Shown: positions 35,577 through 44,206, numbered from the stretch's first letter. The stretch is 64,000 nucleotides of DNA from Halioglobus japonicus (GCA_902705825.1 CACSIL010000023.1:241344-305343), one strand, 5' to 3'. Translations and numbers: made by a program. The notes: a model not told the origin generated them from the sequence alone.

Positions 35577-36623
35577 TTAAGCGAATGTAGCGCCAGCACC
35601 CAGTGCCGCGCCCGTAGCGAATATGTGATCTGCTATCCGGGCCTTGTGGAAGCCGGCATCACCGTAGGTGTTAGCCAACGCCCAGGCTTTTTTCATGTAT
35701 ATGTGGAGATCCACCTCCCAGGTGTAGCCCATCGCGCCATGCACCTGATGACTGTTTTTCGCTGCCAGGTTAGCCGCTTCACAGGCAGCCAGTTTAGCGT
35801 GCGATACAGCGTGTGCAGCAATATCCTGCTGCAGGGAAATCGCGTAAGCGGCCCGGTGCGTTGGTGCTTTAGCGTATTCCAGGCGTACTGCAATATTTGC
35901 CATGTGGTGTTTTACCGCCTGGAAACTGCCAATCGGTTTACCGAACTGTTGTCGCTCACTAGTGTACTGCACCGACAGGTCAATCATGCGCTGGGCCAAC
36001 CCCAAAGCCTGTGCGGCGCAGCCCAGCGCGCCGTGGTTCAGGGCACTGGACACCAGAGGCGCCGCCTCTGCACCTGTCGCGAGGGGAGTAGCGCCGCTCT
36101 TCAGTGCAAAGGTAAACAGCTTGCGCGAGGGATCTATGGATTCGTTCAGCTGTAATTCGACCTGATCAGCTGTAGCTGCGACCAGCGTATCGCCGTGCTG
36201 TAGTATCAGCAGGTCGGCGATGTGCGCATCTTCAACCACCAGATTTTGTGCCAGGCCGACTACTACCCTGGCATCACCAGCGGCGATTTTCGGCAACCAG
36301 TGCGCCGCCAAATCACCGCCTATATCTTGTAACATTGGCACCGCGACCAGCACAGTGTGTACCAGCGGCTCGGGTAGCGCGACATTACCGCACTCCTGTG
36401 CCAGCAACACAAAGTCCAATGCAGACATACCGAGGCCACCGCACTCCTCGGGCACGGTTATACCCGTGAGCCCAAGCTCAGCGAGTTGTCTCCACAGTGC
36501 CGGATCGCGTCCGCTGTCTGTTTCCCAGCTTGCACGAATGCGTTCTGGCGTGACTTCGTTAACCAGGAAATCGCGCACGGATTCCTGGAACAGCAACTGG
36601 TCTTCTGTAAATGTAAAATCCAT
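35577..36623 (-). CDS. Acyl-CoA dehydrogenase-family partner subunit
   Basis: This 348-residue acyl-CoA dehydrogenase-fold protein has the N-terminal helix FTEDQLLFQESVRDFL and the tail segment GAMGYTWEVDLHIYMKKAW. It lacks the SEPxAGSD box and the tail motif YxGTNxxQ, the same pattern as the partner at 31745-32917. It is therefore likely the non-FAD-motif half of a heteromeric dehydrogenase, paired with the FAD-motif protein whose stop lies three bases upstream (gene 36627-37790). Substrate inferred: a HIP-derived CoA ester. A GAGGT site precedes the ATG. Confidence 0.87.
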   Translation of the reverse strand: MDFTFTEDQLLFQESVRDFLVNEVTPERIRASWETDSGRDPALWRQLAELGLTGITVPEECGGLGMSALDFVLLAQECGNVALPEPLVHTVLVAVPMLQDIGGDLAAHWLPKIAAGDARVVVGLAQNLVVEDAHIADLLILQHGDTLVAATADQVELQLNESIDPSRKLFTFALKSGATPLATGAEAAPLVSSALNHGALGCAAQALGLAQRMIDLSVQYTSERQQFGKPIGSFQAVKHHMANIAVRLEYAKAPTHRAAYAISLQQDIAAHAVSHAKLAACEAANLAAKNSHQVHGAMGYTWEVDLHIYMKKAWALANTYGDAGFHKARIADHIFATGAALGAGATFA

Positions 36624-36626
36624 CTG

Positions 36627-37790
36627 CTACCTCGGCATTCCCAACATTCGTTCGGCGATAATATTGCGCTGTACTTCGTTGGTTCCCGCGTAAATCGGGC
36701 CAGATTGTGAAAACAACCAACCGTCCAGCCAGGTACCCACACCCTGAGCCGCTGGCGCATGGTGCAATAGTTCTGCACGCGCACCGAGAATGCTCATCGC
36801 AGTGGCATGCATGTTCTGATCCAGTTCCGACCAGAATATTTTGTTGGTCGAAGATTCGGCGCCAATTTTTCCGCCCTTATTCAACCGGCAAGCGGTCTGA
36901 TACGTCGTCAGGCAATAACTTTCCGCGTCGAGATACGCGCGAAGAACCGCGTCCTTTACCGCCGGATCATTGTCCGCAGATTCCCTGTTTTTTGTATAGA
37001 GCTCGACCAGACGACGCGCGGTTTCCTGAAAGCGCGCTGGCGAGCGCAGCATCAATCCGCGTTCAAAACCCGCCGTGGCCATCGCTACACTCCAACCGGC
37101 ACCCTCATCGCCGAGGCGATTCTCTACAGCCACCTCGACATTGTCGAAGAATATCTCCGCAAACCCCGGCAACCCATCGAGCTGGGGAATCGGGCGCACG
37201 GTAATACCCGGACTGTTCAATGGCACCAGAATAAAGGTCAGGCCTCGATGGCGCTGCGACTCCGGGTCAGTGCGGAACATTCCAAAACACCAATCCGCCC
37301 ATACTGCTCGCGTCGACCAGGTTTTTTGCCCATTGATAATGTACTTATCACCTTCGAGTTTTGCAGTGGACCGAATGGCCGCCATATCAGAGCCCGCATT
37401 GGGCTCAGACCAACCCTGGGCCCAGACTTCTTCACCATTGGCCATTTTTGGCAGGATGCGCGCCTTCTGCTCTTCTGTCCCGTATTCCATCAAGGTGGGG
37501 CCGAGCAGGAAGATGCCATTTTGGTTAACTCGCAGTGGTGCGCGGGCCTTGTAATACTCCTCCTCGAATATCAGCCACTCGATCAGGTCGCAACCGCGCC
37601 CACCCAGCGCTTCTGGCCACGTGACCATACCCCAGCGACCTTTGTTAAGCGTGGCTTCCCACTCGCGGTGCTGTTTAAAGCCCTCCGCTGTATCAAAGGT
37701 TTGCAACACCTGGGCCGGCACATTGTCTGCCAGCCATTTGCGCACTTCCTCGCGAAACGCTATTTGATGTTCTGTGAAATTAAGATCCAT
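36627..37790 (-). CDS. Acyl-CoA dehydrogenase (steroid C/D-ring type, FAD-motif half)
   Basis: This 387-residue acyl-CoA dehydrogenase carries the substrate motif GWSEPNAGSDMA, NGQKTWSTRAVW and the flavin tail PIYAGTNEVQRNIIAER. Ala stands where the usual catalytic Glu (YEGT) would be, as in other steroid FadEs. It is the upstream half of a tightly linked pair (three bases between its stop and the next start), supporting a heterotetramer. It is one of four FadE-like proteins here. Which of FadE31 to FadE33 it corresponds to cannot be decided. The echA20 stop lies about 130 bp upstream of its ATG. Confidence 0.88.
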   Translation of the reverse strand: MDLNFTEHQIAFREEVRKWLADNVPAQVLQTFDTAEGFKQHREWEATLNKGRWGMVTWPEALGGRGCDLIEWLIFEEEYYKARAPLRVNQNGIFLLGPTLMEYGTEEQKARILPKMANGEEVWAQGWSEPNAGSDMAAIRSTAKLEGDKYIINGQKTWSTRAVWADWCFGMFRTDPESQRHRGLTFILVPLNSPGITVRPIPQLDGLPGFAEIFFDNVEVAVENRLGDEGAGWSVAMATAGFERGLMLRSPARFQETARRLVELYTKNRESADNDPAVKDAVLRAYLDAESYCLTTYQTACRLNKGGKIGAESSTNKIFWSELDQNMHATAMSILGARAELLHHAPAAQGVGTWLDGWLFSQSGPIYAGTNEVQRNIIAERMLGMPR

Positions 37791-37919
37791 TGTCGAATAA
37801 CCCTAAATGTTGATAATGGCTCAAATTAGAAATCTTGAGATCTGAGACAAAGGAAAATGCAGCCTCTGTTCAGCAGCTGCATCGACCACCGTGCAAAGAC
37901 ATTCGAACGGCATCACACG

Positions 37920-38672
37920 CTAGAACTTGGCTTCGCGTTTTTGGACAAACGCATCGCGCGACTCCTGCGAATCACCCACCGTGTAGGCCTCCAGTGTGAA
38001 ACCTTGCTCCCAGCGATACTTGTCTTCCAGGTTACCGTCCTCAATACCCGTCAAAGCCTCCTTGGCAAGTTTCACCATGGCTGGAGACTTGGCGGCGATT
38101 TTGGCTGCGATCTCGCGGGCTGTCGGCAGCAGTTCTGCCAGCGGCACAACACGCTCCACTGCGCCCAGCCGATAGGCTTCCTGTGCATCGATAAACTCGC
38201 CGGTAAAATACATATAGCGTACTTTCTGCACCGGGAACATACGCTGTAGATGCGCACCGCCACCCATAGCACCGCGGTCAATTTCCGGAACGCCAAAACG
38301 GGCGCAATCAGAGCACAGGATAATGTCTGCCGCACCGGCCATACCGATACCACCACCGAGCACAAAACTGTGCAACGCGATGATGACCGGTTTGGGGTTG
38401 CGATGAATCGCACGGAACGTCTCGTAGTTCCCCTTGTTCACATCCACAATCCTACCGGGATGTGCGGCCAGCTCCTTGATATCGACGCCTGCGCAAAATC
38501 CTTTGCCAGCAGCGCCAATGACAATCACCCGCACATCATCATTCACACCCAGCGCATCGATTTCGGCAGCAATCGCAAACCAGCCGGCACTGTCGAACGC
38601 ATTCACCGGAGGATGATCAAGGATCATCTCGGCCACACCGTTTTCAATGGTTGTTTTGAAAGGTTTAGACAT
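37920..38672 (-). CDS. echA20: EchA20-like ring-cleaving crotonase
   Basis: This is a 250-residue crotonase-fold protein. Segments matching mycobacterial EchA20 (Rv3550) include LDHPPVNAFDSAGWFAIA, GKGFCAGVDIKEL, GGGIGMAGAADIIL and FGVPEIDRGAMGGGAHLQRM, in the same order. EchA20 is known as the hydrolase that opens steroid ring D on a HIP-derived CoA thioester. The gene starts three bases after the ipdC stop, with an AGGAG site embedded in the end of ipdC, so the two are coupled. It is one of the few cluster genes acting on ring carbon bonds, along with IpdA/IpdB. Confidence 0.94.
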   Translation of the reverse strand: MSKPFKTTIENGVAEMILDHPPVNAFDSAGWFAIAAEIDALGVNDDVRVIVIGAAGKGFCAGVDIKELAAHPGRIVDVNKGNYETFRAIHRNPKPVIIALHSFVLGGGIGMAGAADIILCSDCARFGVPEIDRGAMGGGAHLQRMFPVQKVRYMYFTGEFIDAQEAYRLGAVERVVPLAELLPTAREIAAKIAAKSPAMVKLAKEALTGIEDGNLEDKYRWEQGFTLEAYTVGDSQESRDAFVQKREAKF

Positions 38673-38675
38673 ACA

Positions 38676-39755
38676 TTACTCCTGAGAATTCTCTGTAACG
38701 CGCAGCGACAACAAGGTTAGACGCTGCTCCGCCTCGGCGACAATGGATTGAATCAGATCCTCGCAGGACAGCAGCGAATCGATAACACCGGCCACTTGCC
38801 CGGAGGGCAGCACGCCTTGCGCAGGCTGACCGTCCACCATAGCCTTCTGGATTATCATCGGGGCATTGGCCGACATAATGGCCTGCGAGGCCGTCATTTC
38901 GTCATCCCGGCTCATCGCAATGGCCGACTTCAACAGACTGAAAATCGTCGCACCGGTGTGTTTGCGAAAGGCCAGACCGTTGCGCAGCGCGATAATCAGT
39001 TTGCGCAGCGTGCTGGCTTTCTCCAGCTCGGTGAGCAGTTCGTTCATTATCATGCGTTGCGGCAGGCCATCCATCGCTTTTGAGACGATAATATTGCCGG
39101 GGTTTTTACAGTCGATATATCGCTGCAGCGTCTCCCTCGGCACGGGGCTTTCTTCCGTCATCAGGAAACGTGTGCCCATGGCGATACCATCTGCCCCCCA
39201 TGAGAGGGCCGCCAGCAAACCCCGACCATCTTTGAAACCGCCTGCGGCAACCACCGGAACCTTGTCGCCCACTGCATCGACCACCTGGGGAATCAATAAG
39301 GTTGTAGGTACCGCACCAGTGTGACCACCGCCCTCCCCGCCCTGCACAGTGACAGCATCAGCACCGAGCTCTACCGCTTTGATCGCATGTTTGGGCAGGC
39401 CCACGGTGGGCATGCACACCACTCCCGCGTCTTTCAGCTTCTTGATGAACTCGGGGCCGGGTGAGCGCGAATAGCTCACGGCACGCACACCATGTTGAAT
39501 TACCAGATCGACGATATGCGCAGCATTGGGCTGGTACATGTGAAAGTTCACACCGAATGGCTTATCGGTGAGCTCCTTCACACGCAGAATATCGCGCTCC
39601 ATCTCGTTCGCCGGAATGGTCGCCCCGGCGAGAAAGCCAAACGCACCCGCGTTGCAGCTACCCGCCACCAGCTTCGGATCGGCGACCCAGCCCATGGCGG
39701 TTTGCACAATGGGATATTTACAACCGAGCAATTTGGTCAAGCGCGTTTCAAGCAT
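38676..39755 (-). CDS. ipdC: IpdC-like flavin oxidoreductase (nitronate monooxygenase family)
   Basis: This 359-residue TIM-barrel FMN protein belongs to the nitronate monooxygenase/2-nitropropane dioxygenase family. Matching segments to mycobacterial IpdC (Rv3553) are YPIVQTAMGWVADPKLV, VTVQGGEGGGHTG, VVAAGGFKDGRGL and GTRFLMTEESPVP. The flavin phosphate site is formed by the GG motifs. In the known pathway IpdC is required for oxidation or reduction of the HIP-CoA ring system before ring opening; the exact step is still debated as far as I recall. It follows ipdB by 15 bp. Confidence 0.93.
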   Translation of the reverse strand: MLETRLTKLLGCKYPIVQTAMGWVADPKLVAGSCNAGAFGFLAGATIPANEMERDILRVKELTDKPFGVNFHMYQPNAAHIVDLVIQHGVRAVSYSRSPGPEFIKKLKDAGVVCMPTVGLPKHAIKAVELGADAVTVQGGEGGGHTGAVPTTLLIPQVVDAVGDKVPVVAAGGFKDGRGLLAALSWGADGIAMGTRFLMTEESPVPRETLQRYIDCKNPGNIIVSKAMDGLPQRMIMNELLTELEKASTLRKLIIALRNGLAFRKHTGATIFSLLKSAIAMSRDDEMTASQAIMSANAPMIIQKAMVDGQPAQGVLPSGQVAGVIDSLLSCEDLIQSIVAEAEQRLTLLSLRVTENSQE

Positions 39756-39770
39756 GCTTCAAGCCTCGTT

Positions 39771-40571
39771 TCAGGAACGGACACCCGGGGGGTTATCCTT
39801 GATCTGATAAGCGCGCTGATTGTGTGGATCCATCGCCGCGATCACTGCCAGCTGCTCTTCCGTTGGTGCGGTGGTCACAGGAACCTCAGCAGGTATGTGC
39901 ACCGGATAGCCAGTATTCTCCTGCACCTCTTCCGCCGTGACACCCGGATGCAGGGACACCAGACGAATCTGGTGGTCCGGTCCACCGAAATCCATTACAC
40001 ACAGGTTGGTAATCACCAGTCGGATATCAACGTCATCCAGCGAGTGACCTTTGGGCAGGCGAGCCGGGTTATAGCCGATTGAAGAGACGAAATCGCACTC
40101 GCCGTCCATGAATACTCGCGTATTGTGGGCAGGTATGAAAAAGCTGTTGGGGTGGGAGATAGAGTTACCCGGAAAGCCACGAGCGCCCAACATCATAGTC
40201 TTGGGTTTTTCGTATGTACCACCCAATGCTGACGTATTGGACTGGCCAAATTTGTCTATCTGAGTCGGCCCGAGCATGGCGTGACGCTTGCCGCTCCACA
40301 CATTGTCGAATATACGAGAAAAACCCATCCAGCTCTCGATGGCCGGAACGAAATCGTCGGGGCGCTGCCCCAGCGGATTGGGCTCGCTCAACATCCACGC
40401 TTCAGAATCCGTCATCATCAGGTCCGGGTTACTGGTCTTCATCGCAAGGCTTGCCGCCAGACGCGGAACCACGCCGATGCCGGTGGCGAGCACTTCACCT
40501 TCATTGGCAAAAGCCTGGCTGGCGGCGACGATGCACAGTTCGGCCAGGGTGTAATCAGTTGCTGCTGTCAT
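39771..40571 (-). CDS. ipdB: IpdB, beta subunit of steroid ring-C-opening hydrolase
   Basis: This 266-residue protein has the CoA-transferase family I fold. It matches mycobacterial IpdB (Rv3552): AELCIVAASQAF, LMMTDSEAWML, HAMLGPTQIDKFGQSN, ARGFPGNSISHPNSFF and MDFGGPDHQIRLVSLHPGVT. With IpdA it forms a heteromer that hydrolyses COCHEA-CoA, opening ring C, without transferring CoA. The order ipdA, ipdB, ipdC is the same as in actinobacteria. An AAGGAGA site precedes the ATG by ten bases. The gene begins 21 bp after the ipdA stop. Confidence 0.95.
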   Translation of the reverse strand: MTAATDYTLAELCIVAASQAFANEGEVLATGIGVVPRLAASLAMKTSNPDLMMTDSEAWMLSEPNPLGQRPDDFVPAIESWMGFSRIFDNVWSGKRHAMLGPTQIDKFGQSNTSALGGTYEKPKTMMLGARGFPGNSISHPNSFFIPAHNTRVFMDGECDFVSSIGYNPARLPKGHSLDDVDIRLVITNLCVMDFGGPDHQIRLVSLHPGVTAEEVQENTGYPVHIPAEVPVTTAPTEEQLAVIAAMDPHNQRAYQIKDNPPGVRS

Positions 40572-40592
40572 GATGCTTATCTCCTTGGCCGA

Positions 40593-41468
40593 TCAGTAGG
40601 TGGGCAGTTCAATGTTGCGGATGGCGTCCAGCCCACCCACGTTGTTCTGATACTCCTCCTCCGAGGCTCCGAGGAACTTTTCACAGTATCCCTGAAACCC
40701 GGTCTCCTCCTTCGCCGAGGCGGCATAAGCCTTGAAGTGCGGTATGTCGAAACCGTAGAGCGGGGTGCACGAAGAGGGGTGAGCGCCTCCGGGAATGGGT
40801 ACAACGCCAGTTGTTGCAGAACGCTCCCAATGAACCAGTCGAGCCTGGGCGGGATCGTGAAAGTACGCGGTGTCGACCAGCTCATCGCAGGACACAAACG
40901 TTTTGCTGGCCGCGCGAGCAAACCAGTCATCCATGTAAATATCGGGGCCGGCGATCTGGCACACACCACGCACATCCGCCCTGTCGGCGTGAATCAGGGA
41001 AACATCCAGTTTCAGCGCAGGCATCGCAACCCACTCTTTGTCGTCGTAGGGGCTGTCTATCACCTTGATATCAGGGTTTCGGTTGATCACATCTGTGCCG
41101 AGTCCAACTTCGGTGGGGATAAACGGAATACCCCAACTCGCCGCACGCAGGCCCAGCAGCATCATGCCCTCGTCGATTTCCATCACCTCGATAGAGCCAG
41201 ATTGCCGCGCCTGGCGAAAGTAAGGCTCCAGTGGTATGAAATCCAGAGAGACAAATGCAAACACCACTTTTTTAACTTTGCCTGCTGCACATAGCATGCC
41301 GACTTCAGCGCCACCGTAAGCCACTATTGTCAGGTCCTTGAGGTTGGAGCGCAGTATTTCCCGCACCAGCGCCATCGGCTTGCGCCGGGGGCCCCAGCCA
41401 CCGATACCGATGGTCATACCATCTTCCAGTTGTGCAACGACTTCTGCCGCTGTCATTTGCTTGTTCAT
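40593..41468 (-). CDS. ipdA: IpdA, alpha subunit of steroid ring-C-opening hydrolase
   Basis: This 291-residue CoA-transferase-fold protein matches mycobacterial IpdA (Rv3551) from the start: GMTIGIGGWGPRRKPMALVREIL, VAYGGAEVGMLCAAGKVKKV and the MEIDEGMMLLGLRAA segment. The Glu of DEGM (Glu100) aligns with the catalytic Glu region reported for IpdA. Together with IpdB it would hydrolyse the ring-C bond of COCHEA-CoA, using no acceptor CoA. Its gene starts 26 bp after the stop of the second AsnC-type regulator, so regulators and catabolic genes share the transcript. Confidence 0.95.
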   Translation of the reverse strand: MNKQMTAAEVVAQLEDGMTIGIGGWGPRRKPMALVREILRSNLKDLTIVAYGGAEVGMLCAAGKVKKVVFAFVSLDFIPLEPYFRQARQSGSIEVMEIDEGMMLLGLRAASWGIPFIPTEVGLGTDVINRNPDIKVIDSPYDDKEWVAMPALKLDVSLIHADRADVRGVCQIAGPDIYMDDWFARAASKTFVSCDELVDTAYFHDPAQARLVHWERSATTGVVPIPGGAHPSSCTPLYGFDIPHFKAYAASAKEETGFQGYCEKFLGASEEEYQNNVGGLDAIRNIELPTY

Positions 41469-41494
41469 CGTATCCCTTCCTCTCTCTATTACGA

Positions 41495-41959
41495 TCAGCT
41501 GACGATACGCGCCATGCGGTAATCGTGCTTCACAAAGTTTACACCCAGTGTACTGCGTGTACTGCGCACACCCCCGATCACACTTATGCGCTGGTGGACA
41601 AACTCCGCCAGGTGTTCAGCGTTGCGCACCATGGTAATAACCAGAATGTCGGCGCGCCCCAGCATCACGCCTACAAATCCCAATTCTGCAATCCCCGCCA
41701 ATTCGGCGGCGACATCCCGGGTCTGCCCGCTGCGCTCCACCTCTATCCAGATATACGCTAGCGCGGCATCCTTGAAACGATCAATGTTCGTGACCGCGGT
41801 AATACGAATGAGCTTTTCTTCCTCCATACGTTTTACCCGGCCGCGCACGGTGCCTTCGGTAACGCCGAGCTGCTCCGCGATTTCCCGGTTACTGACACGG
41901 GCATCGCGTGACAATCGTTCTACGATGGCAGCGTCTGCAGCATCCAGTTTACGCCGCAT
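41495..41959 (-). CDS. Lrp/AsnC-family regulator 2
   Basis: This 154-residue transcription factor has an N-terminal winged helix-turn-helix (LDAADAAIVERLSRDARVSNREIAEQLGVTEGTVRGRVKRMEEEKLI) and a C-terminal RAM ligand-binding domain (AYIWIEVERSG, VMLGRADILVITMV). Typical Lrp/AsnC proteins bind a small effector and form octamers or dimers of dimers. Its start overlaps the end of the first regulator by 11 bases, so it is coupled to it. A CoA ester or steroid-derived acid might be the effector. Actinobacteria control the same genes by the TetR-type KstR2 instead, so this is a different solution. Confidence 0.91.
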   Translation of the reverse strand: MRRKLDAADAAIVERLSRDARVSNREIAEQLGVTEGTVRGRVKRMEEEKLIRITAVTNIDRFKDAALAYIWIEVERSGQTRDVAAELAGIAELGFVGVMLGRADILVITMVRNAEHLAEFVHQRISVIGGVRSTRSTLGVNFVKHDYRMARIVS

Positions 41960-42443
41960 GGAATGGCACCCAGTCTGGCTGGTTTTTCAGGACATCCAAC
42001 GCCAGTGCCGGAGTCAGGCGACGCACACCGGGGATAGCACCGAGTTTATCGGTGATCAGCTCATTGAGCGCGGCCTGATCCTGCGCCACCACCAGAATTT
42101 CAATATCCTGGGCACCTACCACTACATTCACAGAAAACACCTCCGCGATAACCGCCAACTCGCGAGCGACAGATTCCGGCGAGCGGCCTTCAACCTGCAC
42201 ACCGATCGCCAGCAACATGCCGTAGCCTGCCGCCTCGATATCTGTAACCGCGACCACGCGCATGGTGTCGGACTCCTCCATACGGCGCACGCGAGCGCGC
42301 ACGGTATTCTCGGCAATATCCAATGCGCGGGCAATGGCGCGATAAGGCATGCGTCCATCCTTGCGCAACAGGTCAATGATCGCCTGGTCGATAGCGTCCA
42401 AATCTATATGTGGGGCGTGTGAAGGCGCTGGCAGATCCGTCAT
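41949..42443 (-). CDS. Lrp/AsnC-family regulator 1
   Basis: This 164-residue DNA-binding protein has an AsnC-type winged helix-turn-helix (IDQAIIDLLRKDGRMPYRAIARALDIAENTVRARVRRMEESDTM) followed by a RAM domain (GMLLAIGVQVEGRSPES, VVGAQDIEILVVA). It shares the helix-turn-helix pattern with its neighbour but is clearly a different copy, so the two could act as a hetero-oligomer. Its ATG overlaps the fadD3 stop as ATGA (four bases), and its own end overlaps the next regulator. It most likely controls the operon from the palindrome before fadD3. Confidence 0.91.
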   Translation of the reverse strand: MTDLPAPSHAPHIDLDAIDQAIIDLLRKDGRMPYRAIARALDIAENTVRARVRRMEESDTMRVVAVTDIEAAGYGMLLAIGVQVEGRSPESVARELAVIAEVFSVNVVVGAQDIEILVVAQDQAALNELITDKLGAIPGVRRLTPALALDVLKNQPDWVPFHAA

Positions 42444-44023
42444 TTGACGTGCGCCGCCGAGCGTTTCGCCAGCTCCACCTTATCGACCTTACCACCGGCG
42501 TTCATGGGTAGCTCATCCAGAAAGACCACCGTACGCGGTACTTTATAGTTGGCCATCTGGCCGCGCGCCCAGTCGATCACGGCAGCCTCGTCGAGGCCCT
42601 TACTGGTAGCCCTTACCACAAACGCCCTGGCGACTTCGCCCATCCTCTCGTCGGGCACGCCAATGACGGCAGCTCTGGCAATACCTGGCATATCGCAAAG
42701 AATATTTTCTATTTCAGCGGGGTAACAATTAAAGCCCCCGACAATAAACATCTCCTTAATCCGACCGGTAATGCGAACGTAACCATCCTCATCCATCACA
42801 CCGACATCACCCGTCCTGAGCCAGCCATCGTCGACCAGTGTTTCAGCGGTCGCCTCAGGGTCATTAAAGTAGTGCTGCATAACATTGAAACCGCGCGCCC
42901 AAATTTCGCCCTCGACGCCCGCCGCAACGCTATGGCCGTCTTTATCGACACACTGTATTTCCGTACCGTCCATCGCACAGCCCGAGGTGTGTGAAATACG
43001 TTCGGCGTTGTCATCAGCGCGGCAAATCGAGACGACGCCACAGCTCTCGGTCAAACCGTATGCGGTGACTACCACTTCAAACCCCAGAACCTCGCGCATC
43101 TGGCGCACCAGTTCTACCGGCACCGGCGCCGCGCCAGTCACGGCCAAACGCAAACTGGACAAGTCATAGTCCCCTCGCCGGGGATGCGCTAACAGCGATT
43201 GATAGATAGTCGGCGGACCTGGAATCATGGAAATTTTGTCCCGTGCGATCTGCGCGAGAACCGCGTCGAGGTCAAAATTCAGCACAGGAAGGATATGCGC
43301 GCCCCTGATGATCGCCGCCAACCAGCCCGCCTTATAGCCGAAGGAGTGGAAAAAAGGATTGATAATGAGGTAGTTGTCATCACTGCGCAGCCCGACCGTC
43401 GCGCTCCAGGTTTCGAAGGTGCGGACATTCTGGCCGTGACAGGTCACCACCCCCTTGGGGTTGCCGGTAGTACCGGACGTAAAGAGAATATCCAGGGTAT
43501 CGCCAGGCGCAATGGCAGCAGCTCTGCGCTCGACTTCCTCGGCGGATACCGCGTCACCGGCCGCCAGAAAATCCTGCCAGGATTGGCAGTTCACCGCGTC
43601 ACCACTGAGCGTCACAGTGCGCTGCAAGGAAGGCAGATCCTGATCTGCCAACATCTCGGGGTAGCGTGCGCCCAGAAACTCAGCCACAGTAAACAGCATC
43701 TTCGCGCCGCTGGAGCGAAGAATATAGGCAGCCTCCACACCCTTATACCGCGTATTGAGCGGCACCAGAACACCGCCAATACTTTGCGCGCCGATGGCGG
43801 CAACAATCCACTGGTAAATATTGGGGGCCCAAATGGCGACGCGATCACCTGGCTCCAACCCGGCGGCAATAAAGGCCCGGGCAGATTGAATTCGCGCGGC
43901 ATCCAGTTCAGCGTAAGAGAGCCGAACCTCACCATCAGTAATGGCTGGGCGCGATCCGTACGTGGCTGCAGCTTCGGCAACCACTTCTGGCAATGTGCGG
44001 GCTATATACTGTGATTCGGGCAT
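42440..44023 (-). CDS. fadD3: FadD3-like HIP-CoA ligase
   Basis: This 527-residue adenylate-forming enzyme activates HIP, the C/D-ring steroid propionate, with ATP and CoA. AMP-binding signatures are FTSGTTGNPKG (about residue 188), YGLTESCG and GWLRTGDVG, with the C-terminal Lys in NAGGKVDK. Segments matching mycobacterial FadD3 (Rv3561) include LVPLNTRYKGVEAAYIL, INPFFHSFGYKAG and PGPPTIYQSLLAHP. I chose the ATG at 44023 over a TTG at 44056. As the first enzyme of the pathway, it also opens the operon; the next gene begins in a four-base overlap. Confidence 0.94.
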   Translation of the reverse strand: MPESQYIARTLPEVVAEAAATYGSRPAITDGEVRLSYAELDAARIQSARAFIAAGLEPGDRVAIWAPNIYQWIVAAIGAQSIGGVLVPLNTRYKGVEAAYILRSSGAKMLFTVAEFLGARYPEMLADQDLPSLQRTVTLSGDAVNCQSWQDFLAAGDAVSAEEVERRAAAIAPGDTLDILFTSGTTGNPKGVVTCHGQNVRTFETWSATVGLRSDDNYLIINPFFHSFGYKAGWLAAIIRGAHILPVLNFDLDAVLAQIARDKISMIPGPPTIYQSLLAHPRRGDYDLSSLRLAVTGAAPVPVELVRQMREVLGFEVVVTAYGLTESCGVVSICRADDNAERISHTSGCAMDGTEIQCVDKDGHSVAAGVEGEIWARGFNVMQHYFNDPEATAETLVDDGWLRTGDVGVMDEDGYVRITGRIKEMFIVGGFNCYPAEIENILCDMPGIARAAVIGVPDERMGEVARAFVVRATSKGLDEAAVIDWARGQMANYKVPRTVVFLDELPMNAGGKVDKVELAKRSAAHVK

Positions 44024-44098
44024 GATATCGGGTGTACTCGCAGCTACAGACGGCAAGGACGGACATATTAGTCAGTAAGTCGCAGGATGAAAACCGTT

Positions 44099-44137
44099 AT
44101 TCGTAAATATTTAATTAATATTCTACGAATAGTTCAA
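44099..44137 (-). promoter_or_regulatory. Candidate fadD3 promoter and palindromic operator
   Basis: A long inverted repeat spans 44099-44130: perfect 7-bp arms ATTCGTA (44099-44105) and TACGAAT (44124-44130), with further matches inside (TTAATTAA centre). On the minus strand a possible -35 TTGAAC is at 44137-44132 and, after a 17-bp spacer, a weak -10 TTAAAT at 44114-44109. The palindrome would therefore cover the promoter. It ends about 76 bases before the fadD3 ATG. Lrp/AsnC proteins often bind AT-rich imperfect palindromes of this kind, so the two coupled regulators are natural candidates. Confidence 0.42.
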
Positions 44138-44206
44138 ATTCCCATGAATTAGCCTGAATCTCACTTTTATCCGGATGCCCTCATCAGAAGAAAGCACGCC
44201 AAGTAA

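Noticed and set aside
36807..37829. 340-residue plus-strand frame opposite the fadE pair
   Set aside because: It is a shadow of the FAD-motif dehydrogenase on the minus strand, with no motif of its own.
43199..44014. 271-residue plus-strand frame opposite fadD3
   Set aside because: It is antisense to a gene with strong AMP-ligase motifs and has no family resemblance.
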